DNA of 64,000 bases. Origin: Sphingomonas sinipercae (GTDB taxonomy: Bacteria; Pseudomonadota; Alphaproteobacteria; Sphingomonadales; Sphingomonadaceae). The notes under the pieces are model-generated. The model did no database searches. It worked only from the letters and a program-made list of their open reading frames with translations, and was not told where the DNA came from. Positions 1-8,301 of this stretch are shown piece by piece. Location of the stretch: assembly GCF_011302055.1 (NCBI RefSeq), contig NZ_CP049871.1:1198501-1262500 (forward strand), in the 5' to 3' direction. How positions within the stretch are numbered: the first letter of the stretch is position 1; every line of letters starts with the position of its first letter. A program made the translations under genes and the position numbers.

Positions 1-267
1 TTCTCGCATTGACAAGGGCGGGCGAGTGGGGCGCGTACTGCGCTCGCAGAGCGGGGGGTCGCGCGTTATTGCGCCTGGAAATTCGTAACAGGGACAAGTG
101 TGTTCGAGCGCGTGGTGCCGACACGATGCGTTTGAGGTTTGCGAACCCAGAATGATTTCAGATCGCGGGCTTTCGTTGAATGGCAGCTCGCCGATTGCGC
201 CACCAATCAAAGCTCCAGGCGCATAACCAACCACGCGCAGAAGGTTAGTGTGAAGGGTCTTACTCAT
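1..267 (-). CDS. partial open frame, hypothetical, runs off left edge
   Basis: An ATG at 267 lies 8 bases after the stop of the serine hydrolase frame and opens a minus-strand frame that stays open to the window edge. The first 35 or so residues (MSKTLHTNLLRVVGYAPGAL, then a Gly/Ile stretch) could be a membrane segment. From about position 115 leftward the frame crosses the degenerate copy of the aminotransferase 5' end and reads as compositionally odd sequence, so the true gene is probably truncated at that junction. I recognise no family. It may be a gene remnant or noise. Confidence 0.2.
   Translation of the reverse strand, partial: MSKTLHTNLLRVVGYAPGALIGGAIGELPFNESPRSEIILGSQTSNASCRHHALEHTCPCYEFPGAITRDPPLCERSTRPTRPPLSMRE
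51..114 (+). repeat. degenerate duplicate of aminotransferase 5' region
   Basis: Positions 51-74 match 3564-3587 at 23 of 24 bases, and 92-114 match 3637-3659 at 21 of 23. The second block encodes TSVFER, the same residues that open the aminotransferase at 3612. The spacing between blocks is shorter here (about 17 bases against 49), so this copy is deleted or rearranged. The two copies bracket the 3.5 kb block carrying the serine hydrolase, PadR and Ere-like genes, suggesting that the block arrived by insertion or a duplication-mediated rearrangement. Confidence 0.6.
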
Positions 268-275
268 CCTGGTGG

Positions 276-1434
276 TCACCCGCGGTACGCAAGTAGTGCG
301 GTCTGAAGTTGCTGACGAACGTAAGTGCACGCGTCCACAGCATTTGGCGACCCGGCGTTGGCCGCGACAATGATAGCCAGGCCGCGTTCTGGCGAAGCAA
401 CCATATGGGTGAACCAAAACGTGTTGCTTCCGTCATGGGAAAGCAAGCGACTTGGCGCCCAGATGCCTTGCGGCGAGGAACTCAGCCATCCCAAAGAATA
501 TGGTGTGCCGGCTGAATGAGTTGGCGCGGTCAGTTTTGCGTAAGTCTGTCGGGACACGAACCCTCCTCCCTCGTTGAGAAAGAGCCTGATGAACCTCGCA
601 TAATCGCTCAGGGTCATCGAGTAACGCCCCGCCGGGCCATCGATCGGCGGATTGTCCGAGTCAGGAGCCCAAGGATCCAGCGCTGCATAGCTTTTGGAAA
701 CGCTATCGTACTCGTGGCCCCATGGTTGCCCCAGTTCCTGCGGCGGCCCAAAGACGACGCTGTTCATTTTGAGTGGCTCAATGAGCTCCTGACGGAGACA
801 TTGCTCATATGGTTGGTTCGCCAACCGATCGATCGCTGCGGCGACCAGAATGTAACCGAAATTGGAGTACTCATATTCTCCCGGCACGCCGCTGGCCGAG
901 CGTGTGAAAATCAGCTCAGCAACCATCTGCCGCTGCTTCGGTAGTGACATATGATGAGGCCAGTTTTCATTTTTGAACGGACCGCGAGCGTACATCGAAT
1001 CCTTGATTCCGGCCCGGTGGCTAAGCAGATCTTCGACGAGCAAAGCTTTCCAACTCGGGTCCAATTTAAGGTCAGGGAAGAGATCGCCGACTGAGGCTTC
1101 CCAGCGGGCACGGCCCTGTTCAACCAGACGACCGTAGAGAAGGGCCGTCATTGCCTTCAGGTTCGAACCTATGTGCCACTGGTCGTGCACCGAAACCGGT
1201 TCGTTACGTCCAAATTGTCGGACGCCGACCGCCTCTTGGAACACCGTTCGGCCGGTACGGTTGATGGCCAAGGCGGCCAGGGCGGGAATGTTCCAAGACT
1301 TCCTGGCTTTAGAAACCGGGCTGAAGTCGCGGGGTCTGCTTAGATGCCACCTTGGCGATTCCTGCGGGGGCTAACAAAGCGACCGACGAGGCAGCTGCAG
1401 TATATCGAAAAATTTGACGCCTCGTGTAGTCCAT
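276..1434 (-). pseudogene. secreted beta-lactamase-family serine hydrolase, frameshifted
   Basis: The catalytic part (276-1271, 331 residues from a TTG) has the class C beta-lactamase/DD-peptidase signature: SNLK (S36-K39), YSN (135-137) and HDG (279-281). Its frame remains open upstream to 1371 and still matches the family there (SWNIPALAALAINR) but has no ATG, GTG or TTG. In another frame, ATG 1434 begins MDYTRRQIFRYTAAASSVAL, a good export signal with a Tat-like TRRQIF, which ends at a TAA about 42 codons later. Removing one base (A at 1311, plus strand) joins signal and catalytic domain as PGF-K-ARKSWNIP. So this is one gene with a +1 frameshift, either decayed or a sequencing error. The mature protein would act on peptidoglycan-like amides or esters in the periplasm; the substrate is unknown. 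It is divergent from the PadR regulator. Confidence 0.75.
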
Positions 1435-1483
1435 GGCGACCCCCTAATTTGCGTGCCTCGAATATGAGCGGCTATGTCGAGGA

Positions 1484-1507
1484 GGTACGAAACGTACCGT
1501 ACGAAAC
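1484..1507. promoter_or_regulatory. palindromic operator-like site upstream of padR
   Basis: Positions 1484-1498 are a perfect inverted repeat, GGTACG-AAA-CGTACC. It overlaps a second palindrome, CGTAC-C-GTACG (1493-1503), and the nonamer GTACGAAAC recurs at 1485-1493 and 1499-1507. The site lies between the divergent serine hydrolase (ATG 1434) and the likely PadR start (1518 or 1524). PadR proteins are winged-helix dimers that bind such inverted repeats near their own promoters, so autoregulation and control of the hydrolase are plausible. Function is inferred from position only. Confidence 0.55.
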
Positions 1508-1517
1508 AGAAAGTGCA

Positions 1518-2081
1518 ATGGTTATGCCGATTACTGAGCTCGAGGGGGTGATCCTGGGAATCGTCCACAGCCGGGGGGTTTGCTCGACTTACGCGATCCG
1601 GCGACGCTTTGAGCAGTCCCCAACGTGGGGCTGGTCGTCCAGCAAGGGCTCCATCTACCCGGCGGTCCGTAGGCTGACGGCTCGCGGGCTCCTGGTTGGC
1701 GCTCAATCCCGTGAGACCGAGCGTGGTACCGAATTGCTGCAGATCACCGCGACGGGCAAGCATGAGCTAGCTGCTTGGATAACGGCCTTGACCCCTGAGA
1801 TGGGCGGAGCGCCTGTTGACCCGATTCGGACCCGAGTGAACTACCTTGGCGCACTGGTTGCGAAGGACAGGAACACGTTCCTGGCTGCGGCAGAGAAATC
1901 GATTAGAGATGCACTTGATCGCGCGTCCGCCGCGGAAAACGACCCGCTAGCAAGCGATAACTGGACGCTGCACGCTACTGCGCTTGGGATTCAGCTCCAG
2001 CTTCAGGCAAAGCTGCGCTGGATTGAGGAGCTGCGCAAGCTGCCTCGATCGAGGTCTTTCACGGACCGGTCTGGGAGTTAA
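1518..2081 (+). CDS. PadR-family transcriptional regulator
   Basis: This is a winged-helix regulator of about 187 residues. The N-terminal half matches the PadR family: ITELEGVILGIVHSRGVCSTYAIRR, then SKGSIYPAVRRLTARGLL and a beta-wing region around TERGTELLQITATG. The C-terminal half (PVDPIRTRVNYLGAL onward) is the helical, dimer-forming PadR C-terminal region. Starts at 1464, 1518 and 1524 are possible; I prefer 1518 or 1524 because the palindrome at 1484-1507 would otherwise be coding and the family domain begins right after. The 3' end overlaps the convergent Ere-like gene by 23 bases. It probably controls itself and the divergent serine hydrolase. Confidence 0.85.
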   Translation: MVMPITELEGVILGIVHSRGVCSTYAIRRRFEQSPTWGWSSSKGSIYPAVRRLTARGLLVGAQSRETERGTELLQITATGKHELAAWITALTPEMGGAPVDPIRTRVNYLGALVAKDRNTFLAAAEKSIRDALDRASAAENDPLASDNWTLHATALGIQLQLQAKLRWIEELRKLPRSRSFTDRSGS

Positions 2082-3423
2082 CCCGCAACGCGCGGATCAA
2101 AACGAAGGTGTCCATTCGCGACGGCAGGAACAGCGCGAAGTCGGCGCCGTACACAAGGTCACGAAAGGTCGGCAGCGCCTGTCCCGACAGGCCGAACATA
2201 CGTCCGGCGTGGAAGTGGTTTCTCAGCGGGCGCAGGTCGACGAGGGTGGGTTTGCCGACATCTTTCGACACGAGCAGGACCTGGAGCTCGGGCGGCAGGG
2301 CTTCGAACTTCGCGCCGTCCCCGGCCTGGATCGGCAACATCAGGACATTGACGGCTTCGAGGCCGTTGGAAGCGGCGAGCTCGTGGAAGAAGTTGCCGAT
2401 CGGAAAAGTGTAGTTGCCGGGAGTCCGCCCTTCGACCAAATGCTTGCTACCGGCCTTGACCAGGACCTTCGGCAGCTTGCCGTCGAGCCTTTGCGCGTTG
2501 CGGTAGTTGGCCATGAAGTGGCGGCGCATCGCCCGCTCGCGAACGGACGTATTGAACCAGGCGACCGGAACGCCCTCCGGCGTGCTCTTTTCGCCGGCCC
2601 GCGCATAGTAACTGTAGATCAGCGCCGATTCGTACAGTTCGTCGATCAATTCGGCGGCGCGGCTTCCAGGGCGCGGCCGGAACGTTTCGCGCAGCGAACG
2701 CAGCCTGGGCAACAGGGCGACCGACTGGCGAGAGATGAAGTGGCCGGTTTCGAAATCGCGAATGCCGCGCCAGTCGCGAAAGTCGGGAACTGGCCGTTCG
2801 ATGTCGCGTGCCGTGCTCAACAACGCATCGACGGCGGTTCGTTGATTTGCGTTGGTGGTAAGGCCACGCAATTCTTCCAGCGGGGCAGTCGCACCGAAGG
2901 CCTGGTCGAACCCCCAATAGGGCTGCCACTTGCCGGTCGAAGTACGGCCTACCTCCGCCGTCAGCCGCAGTTCCTCGTCATTGACGAAGGTCAGCGCATA
3001 AGGGGTCCGGCGAACGAAGGCGGCGATCCGCTGCACGTCGCCGCGTAGCGGTGGCCGCGAGACCTGCTGCGCCCCCAAATAATCCTGCTCGGCCGCGTAG
3101 TAGTTAAAGGCGTTGCGGGCATGGAGCTCTCGGAACAGCGCCGCGGCGAAGGCCGGCGTCGCATTGTCCACGTGCCACAGATATTCGGACAGCAGGACGA
3201 ACTGCGCGTTTCTCGAAGCTTCGAGAATCTTGTCGAGACCCGGGCCTGAGATGCGCTTTCCGTTGAACTCCAAGGGATAGGTCAGCCGCGCGATCAAGGC
3301 GGAGTCCTCGGCGGACGGTGCCGGCACCGTGGACGAAGCGGCCTGCTGCGCCGCCGCGTTGGTCGCGCTGCTCGTCGCCAAGCAAAGGCCAAGGCCGACG
3401 ACTAGCGCCCAGTTGCTCCGCAT
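2059..3423 (-). CDS. secreted protein with erythromycin-esterase/ChaN-like features
   Basis: The 454-residue protein opens with a clear signal peptide (MRSNWALVVGLGLCLATSSA, cleavage near ATNAAAQQ). The middle has FVLLSEYLWHVDNATPAFAA and a later RERAMRRHFMANYRNAQ followed by KLPKVLVKAGSKHLV. This resembles the order seen in erythromycin-esterase-like proteins (an early E/H region, then R-D/E-R-x-M, then K-V-V-V-x-x-H), but the canonical residues are only partly kept, so hydrolase activity is uncertain. It is exported and probably periplasmic. It sits in the accessory left end, convergent with padR and divergent from the aminotransferase. Family assignment is tentative; signal peptide and frame are solid. 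Confidence 0.55.
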   Translation of the reverse strand: MRSNWALVVGLGLCLATSSATNAAAQQAASSTVPAPSAEDSALIARLTYPLEFNGKRISGPGLDKILEASRNAQFVLLSEYLWHVDNATPAFAAALFRELHARNAFNYYAAEQDYLGAQQVSRPPLRGDVQRIAAFVRRTPYALTFVNDEELRLTAEVGRTSTGKWQPYWGFDQAFGATAPLEELRGLTTNANQRTAVDALLSTARDIERPVPDFRDWRGIRDFETGHFISRQSVALLPRLRSLRETFRPRPGSRAAELIDELYESALIYSYYARAGEKSTPEGVPVAWFNTSVRERAMRRHFMANYRNAQRLDGKLPKVLVKAGSKHLVEGRTPGNYTFPIGNFFHELAASNGLEAVNVLMLPIQAGDGAKFEALPPELQVLLVSKDVGKPTLVDLRPLRNHFHAGRMFGLSGQALPTFRDLVYGADFALFLPSRMDTFVLIRALRVNSQTGP

Positions 3424-3611
3424 CCCCTGTTCCCCGCTTGCTGGTGGGGGCCAACACAGCCCGAGGCGGCGGAAACTTGCGCCGGAAATCGACGAACGCT
3501 CGCGGTGCTTCGACTAACGTGGGAGGCTGTTGCCACATTCCCCCGGCTCCTTGCACTCGCCGTGCGGGGGATCGCGCGTTATTGCGCTCGCACATCGCGG
3601 TGGGGACACGA

Positions 3612-4766
3612 GTGTTCGAACTTTACGAAAATATGCGGACAAGCGTGTTCGAGCGCATGTCGGGCCTTGCCGCCAAGCACGGCGCGGTGAACCTGGGTCA
3701 GGGTTTTCCCGACTTCGGCTGGCCGCCAGAAATCCTCGACGCGGCGGCAAAAGCGGTGGTCGAAGGGTCGAACCAATATGCGCCGTCGCGCGGCTTGCCG
3801 CAGCTGCGCGCTGCAATCGCCGATCATTACAATCGTCATTTCGGGGAGTCGCTGACGCCCGAAGGCGTGTGCGTCACCTCGGGCGCGACCGAGGCGCTTT
3901 CCGCGTGCATCTTCGCCACTGTCGCGCCGGGGGACGAGGCGATCGTCTTCACGCCGGCCTATGACAGCTACGCGCCGACCGTCCGCCGCGCTGGGGGAGT
4001 TGTCCGGGAGATCGCGCTGCGGCCGCCGGAATGGCGGATCGAGCGCGATGCCCTTCAAGCAGCTGTGACGCAAAAAACGCGGATCATCATCCTGAACAAT
4101 CCGCACAATCCGACCGGGCGACTGTTCAGCGCCAGCGAGCTCCAGGCGGTGGCGGATGTAGCCAAGGCCAACGACCTGATCGTCATCGCCGATGAGGTGT
4201 GGGAGCACATATTGCTCGACGGACTGACGTTCACGCCGTTCGCAACGCTGCCGGGGATGGCGGAGCGGACGCTGAAGACCGGTTCGGCGGGGAAAATCTT
4301 TTCGCTTACCGGCTGGAAGATCGGCTGGATCGCCGCTGCGCCGGAGCTGGGCGACATCGCCGCGCGTGCGCATCAGTTCCTGACCTTTGCCACCGCGCCA
4401 AACCTGCAGTCCGCGGTCGCTTTTGGCCTGGCCGAGGGCGATTCCTGGCTCGCACCGATGCGGGAGCGTTTCGCCCGCGCCCGCGACCGGATGGCCGACG
4501 GGCTGGCCAAGGCGGGATTTAGCGCGCTTCACCCGGCCTCAACCTACTTCCTGTGTGTCGACCTTGCCGCCTCCGGCCTGGCGGTCGACGACGAGACGTT
4601 CGCGGCGCGAGCGGTCGCCGAGGCGGGGGTAGCGGTCGTGCCGCTCTCAGCTTTTGCCGAGGGCGACGCGCCGCGACACCTGGTGCGGCTATGCTTCGCC
4701 AAGCGCGACGACACCATCGATGCCGGCCTCGCGGCAATGGCAAGGGCAAAGGAATTGTGCGCATGA
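3612..4766 (+). CDS. class I/II PLP-dependent aminotransferase
   Basis: The 384-residue protein transfers amino groups using pyridoxal phosphate. It shows the fold-type I marks: NLGQGFPDFG, TSGATEALSACIFA, NNPHNPTGR, DEVWEHILLDG and the PLP lysine in SAGKIFSLTGWKIGW. The N-terminus aligns with methionine/kynurenine-type aminotransferases (x-x-x-Y-x-x-M-x-T-S-V-F-E-x-M-S), which favours GTG 3612 with GGGGA six bases upstream; ATG 3633 is the alternative. The stop overlaps the ALDH start by ATGA, so the two are co-translated. Given the ALDH7-like partner, a role in degradation of an amino acid such as lysine is likely, but the substrate cannot be read from sequence. Confidence 0.88.
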   Translation: MFELYENMRTSVFERMSGLAAKHGAVNLGQGFPDFGWPPEILDAAAKAVVEGSNQYAPSRGLPQLRAAIADHYNRHFGESLTPEGVCVTSGATEALSACIFATVAPGDEAIVFTPAYDSYAPTVRRAGGVVREIALRPPEWRIERDALQAAVTQKTRIIILNNPHNPTGRLFSASELQAVADVAKANDLIVIADEVWEHILLDGLTFTPFATLPGMAERTLKTGSAGKIFSLTGWKIGWIAAAPELGDIAARAHQFLTFATAPNLQSAVAFGLAEGDSWLAPMRERFARARDRMADGLAKAGFSALHPASTYFLCVDLAASGLAVDDETFAARAVAEAGVAVVPLSAFAEGDAPRHLVRLCFAKRDDTIDAGLAAMARAKELCA

Positions 4767-6235
4767 CACCCGCAGAAGAAACGCGGCGCTTGCTGGGCGA
4801 ACTCGGCGTGGAATGCAGCGGCGACCTGGTCAGCCGTTCGCCGATTGACGGCAGCGCGATCGGCAGTGTCCGGGAAGCGTCGACCGGCGACGTCGAAGCG
4901 GCTTGCAGTCGGGCGACCGCCGCATTCGATGCCTGGAAGTCCATCCCTCCGCCCCGGCGTGGCGAACTGGTGCGCCTGCTTGGCGAGGAGCTTCGAGCCG
5001 CCAAGGAGCCCTTGGCGCGCCTGGTGACGCTTGAGGCGGGCAAGATCGTCCAGGAAGGGCTGGGCGAAGTCCAGGAGATGATCGACATTTGCGACTTCGC
5101 GGTCGGCCTGTCGCGCCAGCTTTACGGCCTCACCATTGCCAGTGAGCGGCCGAACCATCGGATGATCGAGCAATGGCATCCGCTGGGCCCGGTCGCGGTC
5201 ATCACCGCTTTCAATTTCCCGGTCGCGGTCTGGGCGTGGAATGCCGCCCTGGCGCTGGTCTGCGGCGACCCGGTCATTTGGAAGCCGAGCGAGAAGACCC
5301 CTTTGACGGCCGAGGCGGTGATGGCGCTTGCAAGGCGTGCGCTCGCGCGGTTCGGCGATGCGCCCGATGGTTTGCTTCAGTGCCTCCAGGGCGGGCGCGA
5401 TATCGGCCAGGCGCTGGTCGACGATCGCCGGGTCGCGCTCGTCTCGGCGACGGGATCGACCGCGATGGGCAGGGCGGTCGGTCCGCGTGTTGCGGAGCGC
5501 TTCGGACGGGTCCTGCTGGAGCTCGGCGGCAATAACGCGATGATCGTCGCCCCGAGTGCGGACCTCTCGCTGGCGGAGCGCGCCATCGTCTTTTCCGCCG
5601 TCGGCACGGCTGGCCAGCGCTGCACCACGCTCCGGCGGCTGATCGTTCACGAAAGTGTGGCCGACGGTCTCGTCAAGCGCATCCGCCACCTGTTCGCATC
5701 GGTGAAGATCGGCGACCCGCGCGACCCCGATACGCTGGTCGGACCGTTGATCGACCGTCCCGCATTCGAGGCGATGGCGAACGTGCTCGGCGAGCAGGTG
5801 GAAACCGTCGATGCCGTCGAGGGCGGGATCTATGTGCGCCCGGCCGTGGTGGAAGTGGAACAGCAGGTCGGAAGCGTCTTGCAGGAAACGTTCGCACCGA
5901 TCCTCTACGTCCTGCGCTATAGCGACCTGGACGAAGCGATTGCGCTCAACAACGCTGTAAACCAAGGGCTTAGCTCATCGATCTTCACGAACGATCTTAG
6001 GGAAGCGGAGCGCTTCCTCAGCGCTTCTGGATCCGATTGCGGAATTGCCAACGTCAACATCGGCCCGTCCGGCGCCGAAATCGGCGGTGCGTTCGGCGGC
6101 GAGAAAGAGACCGGCGGTGGGCGCGAAAGCGGTTCCGACAGCTGGCGCGCCTATATGCGGCGGGCGACCAATACCATCAATTACGGCGCCGACCTGCCGC
6201 TTGCCCAGGGCGTCGAGTTCAACGTCGCGCCTTAA
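4763..6235 (+). CDS. ALDH7-family aldehyde dehydrogenase (aminoadipate-semialdehyde type)
   Basis: The 490-residue NAD(P)-dependent aldehyde dehydrogenase has catalytic Cys287 in GTAGQRCTTLRR, general base Glu253 in LELGGNNAM, and Lys174 in WKPSEK. The stretch MIEQWHPLGPVAVITAFNFP and the GTAGQRCTT context are typical of the ALDH7/antiquitin and AmaB/Pcd group, which oxidises alpha-aminoadipate semialdehyde (piperideine-6-carboxylate) in lysine breakdown. ATG 4763 overlaps the aminotransferase stop. Pairing with an aminotransferase supports an amino-acid catabolic role; the precise substrate is inferred. The 3' end overlaps the convergent EAL gene by 4 bases. Confidence 0.88.
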   Translation: MTPAEETRRLLGELGVECSGDLVSRSPIDGSAIGSVREASTGDVEAACSRATAAFDAWKSIPPPRRGELVRLLGEELRAAKEPLARLVTLEAGKIVQEGLGEVQEMIDICDFAVGLSRQLYGLTIASERPNHRMIEQWHPLGPVAVITAFNFPVAVWAWNAALALVCGDPVIWKPSEKTPLTAEAVMALARRALARFGDAPDGLLQCLQGGRDIGQALVDDRRVALVSATGSTAMGRAVGPRVAERFGRVLLELGGNNAMIVAPSADLSLAERAIVFSAVGTAGQRCTTLRRLIVHESVADGLVKRIRHLFASVKIGDPRDPDTLVGPLIDRPAFEAMANVLGEQVETVDAVEGGIYVRPAVVEVEQQVGSVLQETFAPILYVLRYSDLDEAIALNNAVNQGLSSSIFTNDLREAERFLSASGSDCGIANVNIGPSGAEIGGAFGGEKETGGGRESGSDSWRAYMRRATNTINYGADLPLAQGVEFNVAP

Positions 6236-7032
6236 CCGGCGTAGTCGGGCCAGCGCCGCCGGAAATCGCTTTGCCATGCCGGCAGGTCGTCGGGCTCGAG
6301 CGGCTGGGCGATCAGATATCCCTGTGCGACGTCGCATCGCACGCGGCGCAGGAAACGGAGCTGTTCGGCGGTCTCAACCCCTTCCGCGGTGGCGGTGAGG
6401 TCGAGCGCGTGGGCCAGGTCGATGATCGATTTGACGATCACGCAGCTGTCGTGCGCGTGGGGCAGGTCGCGAACGAACAGGCGGTCGATCTTCACTTCTG
6501 TAAAGGGCAGCTGGCGAAGCTGCATCAGCGACGAATAGCCGGTACCGAAGTCGTCGATTGCCAGGCCGATGCCCTTGATCCGAAATCGCGTGAGCGTGTC
6601 CATCAGGTTGATCAGCGGCTGCGTGGCGCCCTCGGTCAGCTCCAACACCAGCCGCTCGGCGGGCACCTCCAATTCGCGGCACATACGTTCGACCAGGTCC
6701 GGAAAGTCGAGCCGTTGGAGGCTGGTCGCCGAGATGTTGAAGGCAAGCTCGATATCGAAGCCCTGGGCCTTCCAGGCGCGCCATTGCGTCAGGACAGTGC
6801 GCAAGCCCCATTCGGTGAGCTGCTCGATGAAGCCATGTTCCTCGGCAAGCGGCACGAAGCGGGACGGTGCGACAGGCCCAAGTTCCGGTTCCACCCAGCG
6901 GACGAGCGCCTCGACCCGGCTTAGGCCGCCGTCCTCCAGCCGGACCTTGGGCTGGTAAACCATGTGCAGTTCGTCGGAAGCGAGAGCTTGCTCGAATCCC
7001 GTTGCGAAACGACGCTCCAGCTGCCCGGTCAC
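6232..7032 (-). CDS. EAL-domain cyclic-di-GMP phosphodiesterase
   Basis: A stand-alone EAL domain of 266 residues. All catalytic and metal-binding elements are visible in order: E41 in VEALVRW, N in FNISATS, E in LELTEGA, DD in LAIDDFGTGYSSL, K in EVKIDRLF, E in AEGVETAEQ and Q in QGYLIAQPL. This predicts active hydrolysis of c-di-GMP to pGpG. There is no GGDEF, sensory or membrane domain; input probably comes from the receiver protein encoded just upstream, whose stop overlaps this start (ATGA). Cytoplasmic. Confidence 0.93.
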   Translation of the reverse strand: MTGQLERRFATGFEQALASDELHMVYQPKVRLEDGGLSRVEALVRWVEPELGPVAPSRFVPLAEEHGFIEQLTEWGLRTVLTQWRAWKAQGFDIELAFNISATSLQRLDFPDLVERMCRELEVPAERLVLELTEGATQPLINLMDTLTRFRIKGIGLAIDDFGTGYSSLMQLRQLPFTEVKIDRLFVRDLPHAHDSCVIVKSIIDLAHALDLTATAEGVETAEQLRFLRRVRCDVAQGYLIAQPLEPDDLPAWQSDFRRRWPDYAG

Positions 7033-7415
7033 GAGATGAGGCTGGTCCGCATGCTGGTCAGCACCTGTTCGAGATCGTCGGCGCGAACCGGCTTTTCGAG
7101 GGGGCCCGTCATTCGCAATCCAAGCGCTTCGCCGAGGCGGAACGCGGATTCGAGGACGCGGCGGTCGAAACCGCTGAGGATCAGCACCGGAGCGGCGACA
7201 TTTTCGGCGGCCAGCAAGCGCAGCAGCTCCACGCCGTCGACTGGCATCCCAAGGTCGAGCGCGATCGCGTCAGGCTTTTCTTCCCGAAGCAAGGTTCGGA
7301 AATGCGCGCCGGACTCGGCAAGCAGCGGCTCGAAGCCGCAATCTTCCGCCACTTGAGCGACGAAGCTGGCCAGCGCCGGCTCGTCGTCAATCAGGAGCAG
7401 CCGGGGCCGCTTCAT
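7029..7415 (-). CDS. single-domain response regulator (CheY-like receiver)
   Basis: A 128-residue receiver domain with no output domain. It shows LLLIDDEPALASF (acidic pocket), the phospho-acceptor Asp in DAIALDLGMPVDG, Ser in LILSGFD and Lys in GPLEKPVRADD. ATG 7415 has AGGAG 7 bases upstream; GTG 7418 is also in frame. Its stop overlaps the EAL gene start, so it probably supplies phosphorylation-dependent control of that phosphodiesterase in trans. No histidine kinase is encoded nearby. It is divergent from the PilZ gene. Confidence 0.9.
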   Translation of the reverse strand: MKRPRLLLIDDEPALASFVAQVAEDCGFEPLLAESGAHFRTLLREEKPDAIALDLGMPVDGVELLRLLAAENVAAPVLILSGFDRRVLESAFRLGEALGLRMTGPLEKPVRADDLEQVLTSMRTSLIS

Positions 7416-7544
7416 CACTCATCTCCTAGCCCCGATACGAATACCGGCGTCAGAAGCGCCTTTGCGCTGCGTTGCCGGCTAAAGAAACCGCTTTTTAACC
7501 GGCATCCCCCTACATCGGGTCAGTTTCGCTCCACCGCGGAGGCA

Positions 7545-8261
7545 ATGCCCGTGTTTGCATCGATAATCCGCCGGAAGGCCGCAGTGCCTGCCTTGCCGCC
7601 GGAAGGTGTGTTCGAGTCGACCACCTTTTCGTTGAGCACGGCGGTTCCGCGCCCGGAAGAACGGCGTGCGGACGAGCGGGTGACCGCCATGTTGCGCGTC
7701 GCCAAGCTCATTTGCGACGGCGGCGATCGCCTGATGCGAGTCCGCAACGTCTCCGCGGGCGGGCTGATGGCCGAATTGCCGGATCCGCCACAGGTGGGTG
7801 AGCAGGTCGCAATCGAATTCTCGTCGCAAAAGATCGCGGCGACGGTCGTCTGGACCCGCGAGGCCTCCACCGGCCTCAAGTTCGACCAGAGCATCGACCT
7901 TGGCGAGCTTTTGGCCGGCCGCAAGCCGCGGCACGGGTTCCGGCCCCGGCCGCCGCGCCTGGAAGTCGCGTGCAAGGCCACGGTGCGGGTCGGCAAAGTC
8001 TATTACACCGTCGACGTTCACGACATCTCGCTCGGCGGGCTGAAGGTTGAGCCGATTGAGGAATATTGCGTCGGCAAGGACGTGATTGTCGCCGTCGAGA
8101 GCCTGCGCCCGGTCAAGGGTGAAGTGCGCTGGTATTCCGATCGCCGCGCCGGAATCGTCTTCAAGAAGCCGCTCGAGTTCGAGGAATTGGCCGAGTGGAT
8201 CGGCAAGCGGCTGGAAGTCGCAAGCTTCAAGGCCACGACGCCGAGCCGTCCCGGGCTTTAA
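7545..8261 (+). CDS. tandem PilZ-domain cyclic-di-GMP receptor
   Basis: A 238-residue cytoplasmic protein with two PilZ domains. The first (about 38-120) carries RADER (R41-R45) and NVSAGG (68-73); the second (about 132-225) carries arginines at 133-138 and DISLGG (160-165). These are the RxxxR and D/NxSxxG c-di-GMP-binding motifs. The first motif is N-type and the second D-type, so both may bind nucleotide. ATG 7545 is preceded by GGAGG. It is divergent from the receiver/EAL pair, so one locus encodes control, turnover and reception of c-di-GMP. The output is unknown. Confidence 0.9.
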   Translation: MPVFASIIRRKAAVPALPPEGVFESTTFSLSTAVPRPEERRADERVTAMLRVAKLICDGGDRLMRVRNVSAGGLMAELPDPPQVGEQVAIEFSSQKIAATVVWTREASTGLKFDQSIDLGELLAGRKPRHGFRPRPPRLEVACKATVRVGKVYYTVDVHDISLGGLKVEPIEEYCVGKDVIVAVESLRPVKGEVRWYSDRRAGIVFKKPLEFEELAEWIGKRLEVASFKATTPSRPGL

Positions 8262-8301
8262 GACGCGCCATCCGCGCCTATCTTGGGGGCCGGAGGATTT
8301 T

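Noticed and set aside
1984-3048. 354-residue plus-strand open frame
   Set aside because: Antisense to the Ere-like protein, which has a signal peptide and family resemblance; this frame has neither.
7454-7500. Imperfect inverted repeat between the receiver and PilZ genes
   Set aside because: GCCGGCTAAAG and CTTTTTAACCGGC pair only with mismatches and a long loop, too weak to call an operator or terminator.
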